The notes: generated from the letters alone by a model not told the origin. A DNA stretch of 64,000 nucleotides from Caulobacter sp. RHG1 (GCF_013181195.1 NZ_SMZP01000004.1:310001-374000); one strand, 5' to 3'; positions 25,898 through 34,719 are shown, numbered from the stretch's first letter. Numbers and translations are program-made.

Positions 25898-27055
25898 ATG
25901 GACATGTTGGACGTCGAGACCCTTCACCCAAGTCTGCTGAGCGCTGAGGATGTGGCGCTGTGGCGAGCCCTGGCGAGCGCCGAGCAAGGCTTCGGCAATC
26001 CCTTGCTAGGTCCGGATTTCGCGCTGGCCGTCGGCCGGGTGCGCGAGGATGCGCGGGTGGCTGTGGCCCGGCGTGGCGGCCAGACCCTGGGCTTCCTGGC
26101 CTATCACCATCGTCCCGGTCGCCTGGCGCGACCGATCGGTTCGCCGCTGTCGGACTATCACGCCCTGGTCGGGCGTCCGGACGCCGATCTGCGGATCGAG
26201 GACGTGCTGCGAGCGGCGGGCGTCAGCCTGTTCCGCTACACTGGCCTGATCGACCCCCATGGCGTGTTCCCGGCCGCCTCGCGCACCGACCGCACGGCCT
26301 ATGTCATCGACCTCTCGCAGACGGATGCGCAAGCCCATCTTGAGGCCGTCCGCGCCGCGAGCCCAAAGAAGATCAAGAACTACCGCCGGCTGGACAACAA
26401 GCTGGGCCGTGAAGTCGGCGAGGTGCGCCTGGTGGCGGGTGATGCGTCGCGCGAGGCCTTCAACCAACTGATCGACTGGAAGCGCGAGCAGCTGATCCGC
26501 ACCGGCGGTCACGACTTCCTGCGCGCCGACTGGACACGCGAGCTGATGGCGGACCTGTTCGCCCAGCGGGACGGCGACTTCCGCGGCCTGATGATCAACC
26601 TCTATGCTGGCGACCAGCTGGTGGGCGGCCATTTCGGCGTCCGTCAGGGCGATACCTACCATCCGTGGCTGGCCTCGATGAATCCCGAGCATGCGGCTTG
26701 GTCGCCGGGACAGATCTTCTTCCTGCGCGCCATCGCCGCCATGCCCGAGCTTGGCCTGGCCCGCTATGACCTCGGACCGAGCCACGACCACTACAAGCGC
26801 AGCTACGCCTTCAGCGCGACGCTGGTAGGCGAGGGGGCCGCGACGGCTTCCGGCCTGGGCGGTCGCGTGGCGATGTCGGTGGAGACCGCCTGGACCCTGG
26901 CCGGTTCCCATCGCGCCGGGCCCGTGGGCCAACTGCACCGTCGGATGGAGGCCATCGCCAGCACCGAGCTGACCATGGGCGGCCGGGTGCGTGATTTCGT
27001 CGAAGCGGTCGCCGCCAAGGCGCAGCGCCGCCATGGAGAGCATCCGGAGGGCTGA
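25898..27055 (+). CDS. CelD/FemAB-like GNAT acetyltransferase
   Basis: 385 residues. The C-terminal half carries the Acetyltransf_6 (BcsL/CelD-like) pattern: RAASPKKIKNYRRLDNKLG, FNQLIDWKREQLIRTGGHD, and LVGGHFGVRQGDTYHPWLA, then LGLARYDLGPSHDHYKRSY. The family transfers acetyl or aminoacyl groups to surface sugars. In Caulobacter the holdfast modifier HfsK belongs to the same broad family and has paralogues, so a role in polysaccharide modification is likely. Its stop shares one base with the glycosyltransferase start, which ties the two in one operon. Target sugar unknown. Confidence 0.85.
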   Translation: MDMLDVETLHPSLLSAEDVALWRALASAEQGFGNPLLGPDFALAVGRVREDARVAVARRGGQTLGFLAYHHRPGRLARPIGSPLSDYHALVGRPDADLRIEDVLRAAGVSLFRYTGLIDPHGVFPAASRTDRTAYVIDLSQTDAQAHLEAVRAASPKKIKNYRRLDNKLGREVGEVRLVAGDASREAFNQLIDWKREQLIRTGGHDFLRADWTRELMADLFAQRDGDFRGLMINLYAGDQLVGGHFGVRQGDTYHPWLASMNPEHAAWSPGQIFFLRAIAAMPELGLARYDLGPSHDHYKRSYAFSATLVGEGAATASGLGGRVAMSVETAWTLAGSHRAGPVGQLHRRMEAIASTELTMGGRVRDFVEAVAAKAQRRHGEHPEG

Positions 27056-27975
27056 TGACGCGTGTCACGATCATGATCCCGACCCAGAGGCGCCCCGACG
27101 GTTTGGCCGTCGCGGCGCGCTCGGTGCTCGGCCAGGCCGGCGTCGATCCCTCGACGCTGGAACTGGTGATCGTCGACAATGACCAGGTCCCGTCGGCGAA
27201 AGCTGTGGCGGACGACCTGGCCAAGGCCGCGCCGTTTCCGGTCCTGTATGTACACGAGCCGCGTCCCGGCGTGGCCTTCGCCCGCAATGCCGGCATGGCC
27301 AAGGCGTCGGGCGAGCTGATCGCCTTTCTAGATGATGACGAGGAAGCGCCGGACGGCTGGCTGGCTGCGCTGATGGCCGCGCGTGAGCGTTTTGACGCCG
27401 ACGTCGTGTTCGGCCCGGTGAGGACCCGCGCTCCGGGCCACGTCGTCGAGCATCGCGACTATCTGGAGCGCTTCTTCTCGCGCGAGGGGCCAGGGCAGGC
27501 GACGATCCTGGACCGCCACTACGGCTGCGGGAACAGCCTGCTACGCCGCGCCGCCCTGCCGGACCCGGTCGCGCCGTTCTCGGAAGAGCGCAACCACATC
27601 GGCGGCGAAGACGACATGCTGTTCGGCCACATGGGCGCGGCCGGCGCGCGCTTCGCCTGGGAGCCTGCAGCCTGGGTCTGGGAAGAGCCGGTGCTGAGCC
27701 GCCTGAACCTTCGCTACACGATCGCGCGCGCCTTCGCCTACGGCCAGGGGCCGACCTCGCATTGCGCCGCGGCGATCCCGCGCGATCATGTGGGGGTGGT
27801 CCGCTGGATGGCCGTCGGGCTGGTGCAGGCGGCCGTGTTCGGCGCGGTGGCCGGCTTCAAGTGGCTGACCCGCGCTGGCGATCGCGCCGAATGGCTGGAC
27901 CGCGCCGCCCGAGGCCTGGGGAAAACCCTATGGTTTGGCCCCTTCAAGATCCAATTCTACGGGAGAACCGCATGA
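27055..27975 (+). CDS. Glycosyltransferase family 2
   Basis: 306 residues. The GT-A fold is clear: VTIMIPTQRRPDGLAVAARS at the start, LELVIVDND, then GVAFARNAGMAKASGELIAF with the metal-binding FLDDDEEAPDGW, and a later GGEDDMLFGH acidic motif. The C-terminal about 60 residues are amphipathic or hydrophobic and basic, suggesting peripheral membrane binding. It should add a sugar from a nucleotide donor on the cytoplasmic face. It overlaps both neighbours (one base with the acetyltransferase, four with the cupin gene), so the three proteins probably act together. Confidence 0.91.
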   Translation: MTRVTIMIPTQRRPDGLAVAARSVLGQAGVDPSTLELVIVDNDQVPSAKAVADDLAKAAPFPVLYVHEPRPGVAFARNAGMAKASGELIAFLDDDEEAPDGWLAALMAARERFDADVVFGPVRTRAPGHVVEHRDYLERFFSREGPGQATILDRHYGCGNSLLRRAALPDPVAPFSEERNHIGGEDDMLFGHMGAAGARFAWEPAAWVWEEPVLSRLNLRYTIARAFAYGQGPTSHCAAAIPRDHVGVVRWMAVGLVQAAVFGAVAGFKWLTRAGDRAEWLDRAARGLGKTLWFGPFKIQFYGRTA

Positions 27976-28895
27976 GCGTGATCACCGACTGGACGCCGGA
28001 AAAGGCCAAGGCCTTCGGCCAAGAGAACCTGATGTTCAAGCACGCGCTGCATGAGCGTCCGATGTTCGACGATGAGGGTCTGGCGCGCCTGCTGGATCAG
28101 TATCCGCGCGACCTGCTGGGCGTCTTCACCATGGGCGAGGACCCCAAGGCCTGGACGTCCTGGCGCAAGGGCTCGGCCGGCAATCTGACCGGCGATCAAC
28201 TGCTGGAAGGCGCCAAGACCGGCCGCATCTGGCTGAACCTGCGCCACACCAACGACCACGTGCCGGAATACGCCGCGCTGAGCGACGAGATCTTCGCCGA
28301 CAAGCAGGCCCACGTGCCGGGTCTGCGCACCTTCAAGCGCGATGTCGGCATGCTGATCAGCAGCGCCAACGCCCAGGTCTTCTACCATCTGGACGTGCCG
28401 CTGGTGTCGCTGTGGCAGATCCGCGGCGAGAAGAAGGTCTGGGTCTATCCGGTCGCCGACCCCTATGTGGGCGACCTGGCGCTGGAGAAGATCGTGCTGC
28501 GCGAGACCGCCGAGCAGTTCGCCTTCGAACCTGCATGGGACAAGGGCGCCCAGGAAGTCACCCTGACCCCGGGCAACATGGTCACCTGGCGCCAGAACGC
28601 CCCGCACCGGATCGAAAACGGCCCGATGCTGAACGTGTCGATCTCGATCGAATTCATGACCCCGCCGGCCCTGATGCGGGCCAATGTCATCTACGCCAAC
28701 GGTGTGCTGCGCCGCCGTCTGGGCGCCAAGCCGCGTATCCAGAACGGCTTTGGCCCCACGGCCCTGGGCAAGCTGGCTGTGGCCCGCGGGGCCAAGGCCC
28801 TTGGCCTGCAAACCCCGCACGTGCGCCACCTGCCGGTCACCTTCGGCCTGGATGCCGGCCGGCCGGGCGTTTTGATTGAGGGACCTCAAGCCTAG
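27972..28895 (+). CDS. JmjC/cupin-like Fe(II) 2-oxoglutarate-type oxygenase
   Basis: 307 residues from the ATG at 27972, inside the glycosyltransferase stop. The jumonji/cupin iron triad is visible: His139 and Asp141 in VFYHLDVPLVSLWQIRG, followed by EKKVWVYP, and distal His212 in QNAPHRIENGP. That layout fits a protein hydroxylase or small-molecule oxygenase. Pairing with an acetyltransferase and a glycosyltransferase is unusual; the substrate may be a sugar, a lipid carrier or a protein. I infer a joint modification role from gene overlap only. Confidence 0.83.
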   Translation: MSVITDWTPEKAKAFGQENLMFKHALHERPMFDDEGLARLLDQYPRDLLGVFTMGEDPKAWTSWRKGSAGNLTGDQLLEGAKTGRIWLNLRHTNDHVPEYAALSDEIFADKQAHVPGLRTFKRDVGMLISSANAQVFYHLDVPLVSLWQIRGEKKVWVYPVADPYVGDLALEKIVLRETAEQFAFEPAWDKGAQEVTLTPGNMVTWRQNAPHRIENGPMLNVSISIEFMTPPALMRANVIYANGVLRRRLGAKPRIQNGFGPTALGKLAVARGAKALGLQTPHVRHLPVTFGLDAGRPGVLIEGPQA

Positions 28896-28934
28896 AGCTT
28901 GCCGGTTGTCCCGCTTTGCCCCACTTCTTGGCCG

Positions 28935-29459
28935 ATGAGTAAAGCGGTCACGATCGAACTGGGAGAGGGCGCCGAGCATGACGCTCGCGCCCTGCGCAAC
29001 GCCTTTGGATGCTTCACGACCGGGGTGACGGTGGTCACAACCTTGGCTGAAGATGGCCGCAAGGTGGGCCTGACCGCCAACTCCTTCACGTCGGTGTCGC
29101 TGGACCCGCCGCTGGCCCTGATCTGCGTTGATTTGAAGTCGGCCAGCCTGCCGGCCCTGGACACGGCCGGACGCTTCGCCGTCAACGTGCTGCACGCCGA
29201 GCACCAGGCCCTGGCTCGCCAGTTCGTGCAGAAGGACGCGGACCGCTTCGCCGGGGTCGAGACCGAGACCTGGCGCACGGGCGTGCCGATCCTGCCCGGC
29301 TGCATGGCCAATTTCGAGTGCGAGACCCACCACGCCTTCGACGCCGGCGATCACCGGATCTATGTCGGGCGCGTGGTAAAGCTGCGCTACGACCCCGACC
29401 ACGAGCCTTTGGTCTATCTGCAGGGCCGGTTCCGCCGCGTGCATGTCGACGCAGAGTAA
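28935..29459 (+). CDS. Flavin reductase-like domain protein
   Basis: 174 residues from the ATG at 28935; an in-frame start at 28899 has no better site. The flavin-binding block FGCFTTGVTVVTTLAEDGRK, shown here in part, is followed by LTANSFTSVSLDPPLALI and FAVNVLHAEHQALARQF, the standard pattern of the FMN reductase component of two-component monooxygenases. It would reduce flavin with NAD(P)H and pass it to a partner. No oxygenase partner is adjacent, so it may serve one elsewhere. Confidence 0.91.
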   Translation: MSKAVTIELGEGAEHDARALRNAFGCFTTGVTVVTTLAEDGRKVGLTANSFTSVSLDPPLALICVDLKSASLPALDTAGRFAVNVLHAEHQALARQFVQKDADRFAGVETETWRTGVPILPGCMANFECETHHAFDAGDHRIYVGRVVKLRYDPDHEPLVYLQGRFRRVHVDAE

Positions 29460-29500
29460 CGCTGGACTATAGTCGCTCCCAACAGTGCAGGGAGCGCATC

Positions 29501-30997
29501 ATGCGAGACATCGCCCATTTCGTGAACGGCCAGGCCTTGGTCGGGACCTCCGGCCGGTTCGGCGACGTCTTCAATCCCAATACCGGTGAGGTCCAGGCCC
29601 GGGTCCAGTTCGCCACCGACGCCGAACTGGACGCCGCCGTCCAGGCCGCCGCCAAGGCCCAGATCGGCTGGGCGGCGACCAATCCCCAGCGCCGCGCCCG
29701 GGTGATGTTCGAGTTCAAGCGCCTGATCGAGCGCGACATGAACAGCCTGGCCGAGATCCTGTCGTCCGAGCACGGCAAGGTCATCGCCGACAGCAAGGGC
29801 GACATCCAGCGCGGCCTGGAAGTTATCGAGTTCGCCTGCGGCATCCCTCACATCCTCAAGGGCGAATATACCGAAGGCGCGGGGCCCGGCATCGACATCT
29901 ATTCGATGCGTCAGCCGTTGGGCGTGGTCGCGGGCATCACCCCGTTCAACTTCCCAGCCATGATCCCGATGTGGATGTTCGGCATCGCTATCGCTGTGGG
30001 CAACAGCTTCATCCTCAAGCCGTCGGAGAAGGATCCGACCGTGCCGGTGAAACTGGCCGAGTTGATGATGGAGGCGGGCGCGCCGGAAGGCGTTCTGAAC
30101 GTGATCCATGGCGACAAGAGCGCCGTCGACGCCATTCTGAACCATCCCGACATCAAGGCCGTCAGCTTCGTCGGCAGCAGCGACATTGCCCACTACGTCT
30201 ATCAAACGGGCACTGCGAACGGAAAACGCGTCCAGGCCATGGGCGGGGCCAAGAACCACGGGATTGTCCTGCCTGACGCCGACATGGATCAGGTGGTCAA
30301 GGATATCTCGGGCGCGGCCTTCGGCTCGGCTGGCGAGCGTTGCATGGCCCTGCCGGTCGTGGTCCCGGTCGGGAAACACACGGCCGACGACCTGCGCGAG
30401 CGGATGGTTGCCGAGATCGCCACGCTGAAGGTCGGGGTCTCCACCGACGCCGACGCCCACTACGGCCCGGTGGTCAGCGCCGCCCATCGCAACAAGATCG
30501 CCGACTACATCCGCCTGGGCCAGGAGGAGGGCGCGGAGCTGGTGGTCGACGGCCGCGACTTCGCGCTGCAGGGCTACGAGAAGGGCTTCTTCATCGGCCC
30601 GTCGCTGTTCGATGGCGTCAAGGTGGGCATGAAGACCTATCAGGAGGAAATCTTCGGTCCCGTGCTGCAGATCGTGCGGGCCGAGACCCTCGAGGACGCC
30701 ATGGCCCTGCCGTCGCAGCACCAGTATGGCAACGGCGTCGCCATCTTCACCCGCAACGGCCGCGCCGCGCGCGAGTTCGCCAGCCGGGTCAATGTCGGCA
30801 TGGTCGGCATCAATGTGCCGATCCCGGTGCCGGTGGCCTATCACACCTTCGGCGGCTGGAAGCGCAGCGCGTTCGGCGACACCAACCAGCACGGCGTCGA
30901 GGGCGTGAAATTCTATACCAAGGTCAAGACGGTGACCGCCCGCTGGCCGGAAGGCGATGTGGGCGACTCCAGCTTCGTCATTCCGACGATGAAGTAG
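29501..30997 (+). CDS. mmsA: Methylmalonate-semialdehyde dehydrogenase (acylating)
   Basis: 498 residues; AGGGAG precedes the ATG at 29501. It is a CoA-dependent aldehyde dehydrogenase with GVVAGITPFNFPAMIPMWM, MGGAKNHGIVLPDAD and the catalytic Cys in GSAGERCMALPVVV near residue 280. The absence of the usual general-base Glu context and the PFNFPAMIP block mark the MMSDH branch. It converts methylmalonate or malonate semialdehyde to propionyl- or acetyl-CoA in valine and inositol breakdown. Other valine-pathway genes are not in the window. Confidence 0.95.
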   Translation: MRDIAHFVNGQALVGTSGRFGDVFNPNTGEVQARVQFATDAELDAAVQAAAKAQIGWAATNPQRRARVMFEFKRLIERDMNSLAEILSSEHGKVIADSKGDIQRGLEVIEFACGIPHILKGEYTEGAGPGIDIYSMRQPLGVVAGITPFNFPAMIPMWMFGIAIAVGNSFILKPSEKDPTVPVKLAELMMEAGAPEGVLNVIHGDKSAVDAILNHPDIKAVSFVGSSDIAHYVYQTGTANGKRVQAMGGAKNHGIVLPDADMDQVVKDISGAAFGSAGERCMALPVVVPVGKHTADDLRERMVAEIATLKVGVSTDADAHYGPVVSAAHRNKIADYIRLGQEEGAELVVDGRDFALQGYEKGFFIGPSLFDGVKVGMKTYQEEIFGPVLQIVRAETLEDAMALPSQHQYGNGVAIFTRNGRAAREFASRVNVGMVGINVPIPVPVAYHTFGGWKRSAFGDTNQHGVEGVKFYTKVKTVTARWPEGDVGDSSFVIPTMK

Positions 30998-31007
30998 GAG
31001 AAGACGC

Positions 31008-31991
31008 GTGGCGCTGCTTCGACGTTCGTTCCTGGCCAGCGCCGCCGCCTTCGCGGCCGCGCCAGCTTTCGCCCAGACGCCCAAGCTGACGGGGGCCGAG
31101 TGGGCGGCCATCGGCCAGTACGGCGACAAGACCGCGCCGCTGACGGTGTTCGAGAAGGACGGCGCGCTGCATGTCGACGGCGCCGGTCTGTCCTCGGCGC
31201 GGCTAACGAGGCAGGGCGCTGGCCGCTACGCGATCGTCGGCGGCGGGGAACTGGTGCTGGAGAAGGGCGCGGTGCGTCTGAATGACCAGAGCCTGGCCTT
31301 CCACGACTTCGGGGCCGAGGCGCAGGACGCGATCCACGCCGCCGTCCGCGCCGATCCGGTGGCGCTGCGCCAACGGGCCTTGGCCGCGACGCCGCCAGTG
31401 GAGACCGAACAGCGCCTGCCGGCCGACCTCGTCGACCTGACCACCGTCGATCCGCGCATCAGGCTCGATATCCGCTATGCGGGGGTGAACAACTTCATGG
31501 GCATCCCGCTGTACGAGCGGGCGGGGGCCTATCTGCAGCGCCCGGCCGCTGAGGCCCTGGGCCGCGCCCAGAAAGCGCTGGCGGCTCAGGGCTATGGCCT
31601 GCTGATCCACGACGCCTATCGGCCCTGGTTCGTGACCTGGATGTTCTGGGAAGCCACCCCGCCGGAGAACCACGCCTTCGTCGCCAACCCGGCCAATGGC
31701 TCGCGCCACAACCGCGGCTGCGCGGTGGACCTGACGCTGTACGACCTCAAGTCCGGCAAGGTGATCGACATGCCCAGCCGCTACGACGAGTTCTCGGGCC
31801 GCGCCTATGCCGATTTCGTGGGCGGCACGACGAAGCAGCGGGCTGCGCGGGCGGTCCTGCGCCAGGCCATGGAGGCCCAGGGCTTCGCCGTCTACACCGA
31901 GGAGTGGTGGCACTTCGATTACAAGGACTGGCGAAACTACGGCATCGGGACGCAGACGTTCACGCAGCTGGCTAGCGCCAGGCGAAACTGA
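31008..31991 (+). CDS. ddpX: D-alanyl-D-alanine dipeptidase, VanX/DdpX family, exported
   Basis: 327 residues with a GTG start. A leader with LRRSFLASAAAFAAAPAFAQ is Tat-like. About 110 residues of unknown character come first, then the VanX domain: VDPRIRLDIRYAGVNNFMG, IHDAYRPWFVTWMFW, the zinc motif SRHNRGCAVDLTLYD (SxHxxGxAxD), and EEWWHFDY with the catalytic Glu and third ligand. It should cleave D-Ala-D-Ala or similar wall dipeptides in the periplasm. Such enzymes allow reuse of cell-wall fragments; resistance to vancomycin is not implied without vanH and vanA. Confidence 0.9.
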   Translation: MALLRRSFLASAAAFAAAPAFAQTPKLTGAEWAAIGQYGDKTAPLTVFEKDGALHVDGAGLSSARLTRQGAGRYAIVGGGELVLEKGAVRLNDQSLAFHDFGAEAQDAIHAAVRADPVALRQRALAATPPVETEQRLPADLVDLTTVDPRIRLDIRYAGVNNFMGIPLYERAGAYLQRPAAEALGRAQKALAAQGYGLLIHDAYRPWFVTWMFWEATPPENHAFVANPANGSRHNRGCAVDLTLYDLKSGKVIDMPSRYDEFSGRAYADFVGGTTKQRAARAVLRQAMEAQGFAVYTEEWWHFDYKDWRNYGIGTQTFTQLASARRN

Positions 31992-32385
31992 GCACGGCCC
32001 AGCCGTAGGAGCGGATCTTCCAGCCCTCGCCCTCGCGCACCTGCACGAAGGTCCAGCCGCCCAGCTCCTCGAATGGGGCGCCGTCGCGTACGCCGGTCCA
32101 GCGCGTGGGCAGGGTGAAGTGGGCGACGTCGCCGGCCACCGCGAAGTCCTGCGCCCGCTCGAACATGTGGGTCAGCTCCTCCATGGCCGCGACGTGGCGC
32201 AGCATCAGCGCACGCCATTGGACGAGGCCTGTCTGGCCGTGGAAGCCGTAGGGCGGGAAGTTCTCCAGGATGACGACGTCCTCGCCGGCCGAGAACACGC
32301 CATCGAGCAAGACTTCGTCGCCGGTTTCGAGGAACCGGGCGAGCGCTTCTGGGCCGGCCATCAGGGCGGCGTCGGGGGTGCGCAT
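31972..32385 (-). CDS. SnoaL/DUF4440-like small protein
   Basis: 137 residues. The NTF2-like fold pattern is seen as LARFLETGDEVLLDGVFS, VVILENFPPYGFHGQTGLVQW and a C-terminal strand pair GGWTFVQVREGEGWKIRSYGW. Typical roles are ligand binding or small isomerase or hydrolase reactions, but no active site is assignable. The 3' end overlaps the convergent VanX-type gene by 20 bases. It is not obviously linked to its neighbours. Confidence 0.7.
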   Translation of the reverse strand: MRTPDAALMAGPEALARFLETGDEVLLDGVFSAGEDVVILENFPPYGFHGQTGLVQWRALMLRHVAAMEELTHMFERAQDFAVAGDVAHFTLPTRWTGVRDGAPFEELGGWTFVQVREGEGWKIRSYGWAVLSFAWR

Positions 32386-32453
32386 GGGTGGCTCCGTTGG
32401 GCCGAAACCTCGTCCTCAGTTTATCCTCGGGCCGACTTGTGGTCGGCCCCGTA

Positions 32454-32531
32454 GGACAGGCTCAGGATGAGGTTTCTACTTCAATACCGAGCAAAAAGTA
32501 GTCCTCACCCTGAGCTTGTCGAAGGGCGAGG
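32454..32531. repeat. Inverted pair of a 29-bp REP-like repeat (first pair, left arm degenerate)
   Basis: The right arm at 32503-32531 is CCTCACCCTGAGCTTGTCGA plus AGGGCGAGG. The left arm near 32455-32480 (GACAGGCTCAGGATGAGG) is a degenerate inverted copy. The right arm includes the stop codon and last codons of the GIY-YIG gene. Confidence 0.8.
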
Positions 32532-32831
32532 GCGGCCGCTCCGCGCCAGATCTGGAAGTGCGTCCCAGTCTCCTCGGATCACCGCCTCCTTCTTCGCGCG
32601 GCTCCAGCCCTTGAGCTGGCGTTCGAACGCGATGGCGTCAGTGATGAACTGGAAGTCTCCGGCCCAGACCAACTCCACGGGGCGACGCTTGTAGGTGAAG
32701 GCTTTCGGATTGAGACCTGCATTGTGTTCGCCCACGCGCGCGGCGGGATCCGGTCCGCGGTGCGATCCCACGTAATACAGGCCGTCCGAGCAGCGTAGGA
32801 TGTAAACCCAGGCCGATTGGACGTCGTACAC
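32505..32831 (-). CDS. GIY-YIG nuclease-domain protein
   Basis: 108 residues. The single-domain GIY-YIG fold is clear at the start: AWVYILRCSDGLYYVGSHRG, followed by RVGEHNAG and a C-terminal block TDAIAFERQLKGWSRAKKEA typical of small Slx1/UvrC-like members. Catalytic Arg and Glu candidates are present. The family cuts branched or damaged DNA, or has no known target. The last residues, RPRPSTSSG, come from a 29-bp intergenic repeat, which supplies the stop codon and lengthens the protein by about nine residues beyond the domain. Confidence 0.88.
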   Translation of the reverse strand: MYDVQSAWVYILRCSDGLYYVGSHRGPDPAARVGEHNAGLNPKAFTYKRRPVELVWAGDFQFITDAIAFERQLKGWSRAKKEAVIRGDWDALPDLARSGRPRPSTSSG

Positions 32832-32861
32832 GGCGAACCTCCAAGGCTGGTGGAGCCGAAA

Positions 32862-32972
32862 CCTCGCCCTTCGACAAGCTCAGGGTGAGGTTTCTAGTGC
32901 GACGCAGAACTAGAATTTCGTCTCTCGCTGAGCCGTCATTCGTCCTCACCCTGAGCTTGTCGAAGGGCGAGG
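32862..32972. repeat. Perfect inverted pair of the 29-bp REP-like repeat
   Basis: 32862-32890 and 32944-32972 are exact reverse complements, 53 bases apart. The right arm is identical to the copy at 32503-32531. The right arm contains the stop of the endonuclease gene that ends at 32946. No transposase of the REP type is in the window. Confidence 0.88.
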
Positions 32973-33686
32973 ACGCCACGCCAGCACCTCGGCGCTGTGA
33001 CCCACCCCGGCCTTGGCGCACATCTGCCTTACCGGACACGCGCCGCAACTCGGCCCCTCGTGCGGGCACAGCATCTGGCCCAGGCCGCGCTTCATCAGCC
33101 AGTGCAGCTCGAAGAGGTCGTCGGCGGTCCAGGCGTCGGGTGAGAGGCTCATCAGCGTGTGATAGGTGTGGGTGGCGTCGCCTGAGCCCACCAGGCCGAT
33201 GCGCTTGGCGACGCGGTCGACGTGGGTGTCGACGACAAGGCTGCGCATCGCCAGGTCGCTGAAGTTCAGCACGCAGGCGGCGACCTTGACCCCTACGCCG
33301 GGCAGGGCCTGCAGCTCCCAACGGGCCTGGTCGACCTCGAGCGTCTTCAGGTGGCTCAGCGACAACCAGCCGACCTTGGCCTCGATCATCTTCAGGGCGG
33401 TGGTCAGGTGGCGGGCCTTGTCGCCGGGGAAGGTGACGTCCTGGATGATCCGGGCCACGGCGGCGACCGGGGCGCGGGCCAGGTCTTCCCAACACTTGAA
33501 TTCGGCCCGCAGGCATAGAAAGGCGTTCCACGAGACGGCGTCCTGGGTGCGGCCGCTGATCGATGACTTCACCAGCTGCGAGATCGGGTCCATCCGGGCC
33601 TGCGGCCGCTGCGCGCCGAACTCGCAGAGCAGGGCGTCGCGCACGCTTTCCAGTGGGGACCGGGCCAGGCCTAGGGACAGTTGCAT
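32946..33686 (-). CDS. Endonuclease III-like HhH-GPD DNA glycosylase with 4Fe-4S cluster
   Basis: 246 residues. The helix-hairpin-helix is LPGVGVKVAACVLNFS near residue 130, followed by the catalytic Asp in VVDTHVDRVAKRIGLVG. Near the C-terminus is the cluster motif C-x6-C-x2-C-x5-C in LCPHEGPSCGACPVRQMC. It lacks the usual catalytic Lys position of Nth as far as I can judge, so monofunctional glycosylase activity is possible. It repairs damaged bases in DNA. The last nine residues, RPRPSTSSG, are encoded by a copy of the 29-bp repeat, the same tail as in the GIY-YIG protein. Confidence 0.86.
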   Translation of the reverse strand: MQLSLGLARSPLESVRDALLCEFGAQRPQARMDPISQLVKSSISGRTQDAVSWNAFLCLRAEFKCWEDLARAPVAAVARIIQDVTFPGDKARHLTTALKMIEAKVGWLSLSHLKTLEVDQARWELQALPGVGVKVAACVLNFSDLAMRSLVVDTHVDRVAKRIGLVGSGDATHTYHTLMSLSPDAWTADDLFELHWLMKRGLGQMLCPHEGPSCGACPVRQMCAKAGVGHSAEVLAWRPRPSTSSG

Positions 33687-33763
33687 GGGAACTCGCCGCG
33701 CAAGAACATAATGGGAACATTATGCGCGAGCGGCGAGCTTTGTCCACAGGCCTTATGCGGGGA

Positions 33764-34093
33764 TCAGTGCGCGGACGCCTTCGAGAACACGTTCATCACC
33801 ACGACGCCGGCGATGATCAGGCCCATGCCGATCATGGCCGGGAGGTCCAGCTTCTGGCCCTGAAAGATCCAGGCGATGGCGGCGATCGCCACGATGCCGA
33901 CACCCGACCAGATGGCGTAGGCGATGCCGGTCGGGATCTCGCGCAGGGTCAGCGACAGGAAATAGAAAGCGATCGCATAGCCGGCCAGGGTGATCGCCGA
34001 CGGGACCAGCTTGGTGAAGCCTTCCGACGACTTCATGAACGAGGTGGCGATCACCTCCGAGAAGATGGCGATGCCGAGGAAGAGATATTTCAA
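33764..34093 (-). CDS. Small multidrug resistance (SMR) family transporter
   Basis: 109 residues from a TTG start at 34093, chosen because GGAG lies six bases ahead and the result has the family length. Four membrane helices are visible. The first holds the membrane-embedded Glu in [16 protein letters not shown], the hallmark proton- and drug-binding site of EmrE; the last is [31 protein letters not shown] is the usual dimer-interface motif. It exports cationic drugs or guanidinium-like compounds against protons. EmrE-type or SugE-type (guanidinium) is not settled here. It lies 53 bases after the NUDIX gene. Confidence 0.92.
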   Translation of the reverse strand: MKYLFLGIAIFSEVIATSFMKSSEGFTKLVPSAITLAGYAIAFYFLSLTLREIPTGIAYAIWSGVGIVAIAAIAWIFQGQKLDLPAMIGMGLIIAGVVVMNVFSKASAH

Positions 34094-34146
34094 GACGCGC
34101 TCCGGATCTTCCTCCGGCTTACCGGGGATGAGCGCCTGGGGGAAGG

Positions 34147-34719
34147 CTAGCGCTGGTAGCGCCCCCACAGCGCCGTCACCCGGCGGCGCAGGCGTTGCAG
34201 CGCCACCCGCATCGGCGTCGGCGCCGGCGCGGTGTCGGGCCGCTCCTCCTCGGGAAGGGTCACGCCGGCGAAGCGGACGATCAGATCGCGCAGTTCGGGC
34301 TCCTGGACGGCCAGGGCGGCCTCCACCGGGGTCATCCACTGCAGTGTGCGCTGGCCCTTTTCGGGGAAGATCGCGCGCTCGCCGGTGACCTGCATCGGGA
34401 AGACATCGACCGTGACCAGGCGCGCCGCGCCGCTCTTCAGGCGCTTGAGGTAGGGATATTCGCCGAAGGGCGTCTGCTCGATCACGCCGTCGAGCCCGGC
34501 CTCCTCGAGCGCTTCCTGGGCGGCGGCCTGCCAGGCGGTCTTGTTCTTCATCGGCCAGCCCTTGGGGATCACCCAGCGACGGGTTTCGCGCGAGGAGACC
34601 AGCAGGATGCGCAAGGCCTCGCCCTCGCCCCGCCAGGGCAGGGCGGCGACCTGACGGCGCTTGCCGCCGCCGTTTCCGGACTTGCGACCTGCCTGCTGTT
34701 TGCCCCGCGACGTCGTCAC
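34147..34719 (-). CDS. NUDIX hydrolase, diphosphoinositol/dinucleoside polyphosphate type
   Basis: 190 residues from a GTG start at 34719 that overlaps the PiT stop by four bases (GTGA). A basic N-terminal tail ([20 protein letters not shown]) is followed by [21 protein letters not shown] and LEEAGLDG, the NUDIX box. The box keeps the three metal-binding Glu residues but has Lys and Gln where Glu and Arg are common. The WVIPKG start resembles the DIPP branch (Nudt3/Aps type). It may cut dinucleoside polyphosphates, polyphosphate-like or inositol pyrophosphate compounds; this is inference. It is in an operon with phosphate uptake genes. Confidence 0.86.
   Translation of the reverse strand: MTTSRGKQQAGRKSGNGGGKRRQVAALPWRGEGEALRILLVSSRETRRWVIPKGWPMKNKTAWQAAAQEALEEAGLDGVIEQTPFGEYPYLKRLKSGAARLVTVDVFPMQVTGERAIFPEKGQRTLQWMTPVEAALAVQEPELRDLIVRFAGVTLPEEERPDTAPAPTPMRVALQRLRRRVTALWGRYQR

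Noticed and set aside
31008..31991. Vancomycin-resistance function for the VanX-type gene
   Set aside because: No vanH, vanA or vanRS homologues nearby; the fold is common in cell-wall recycling.
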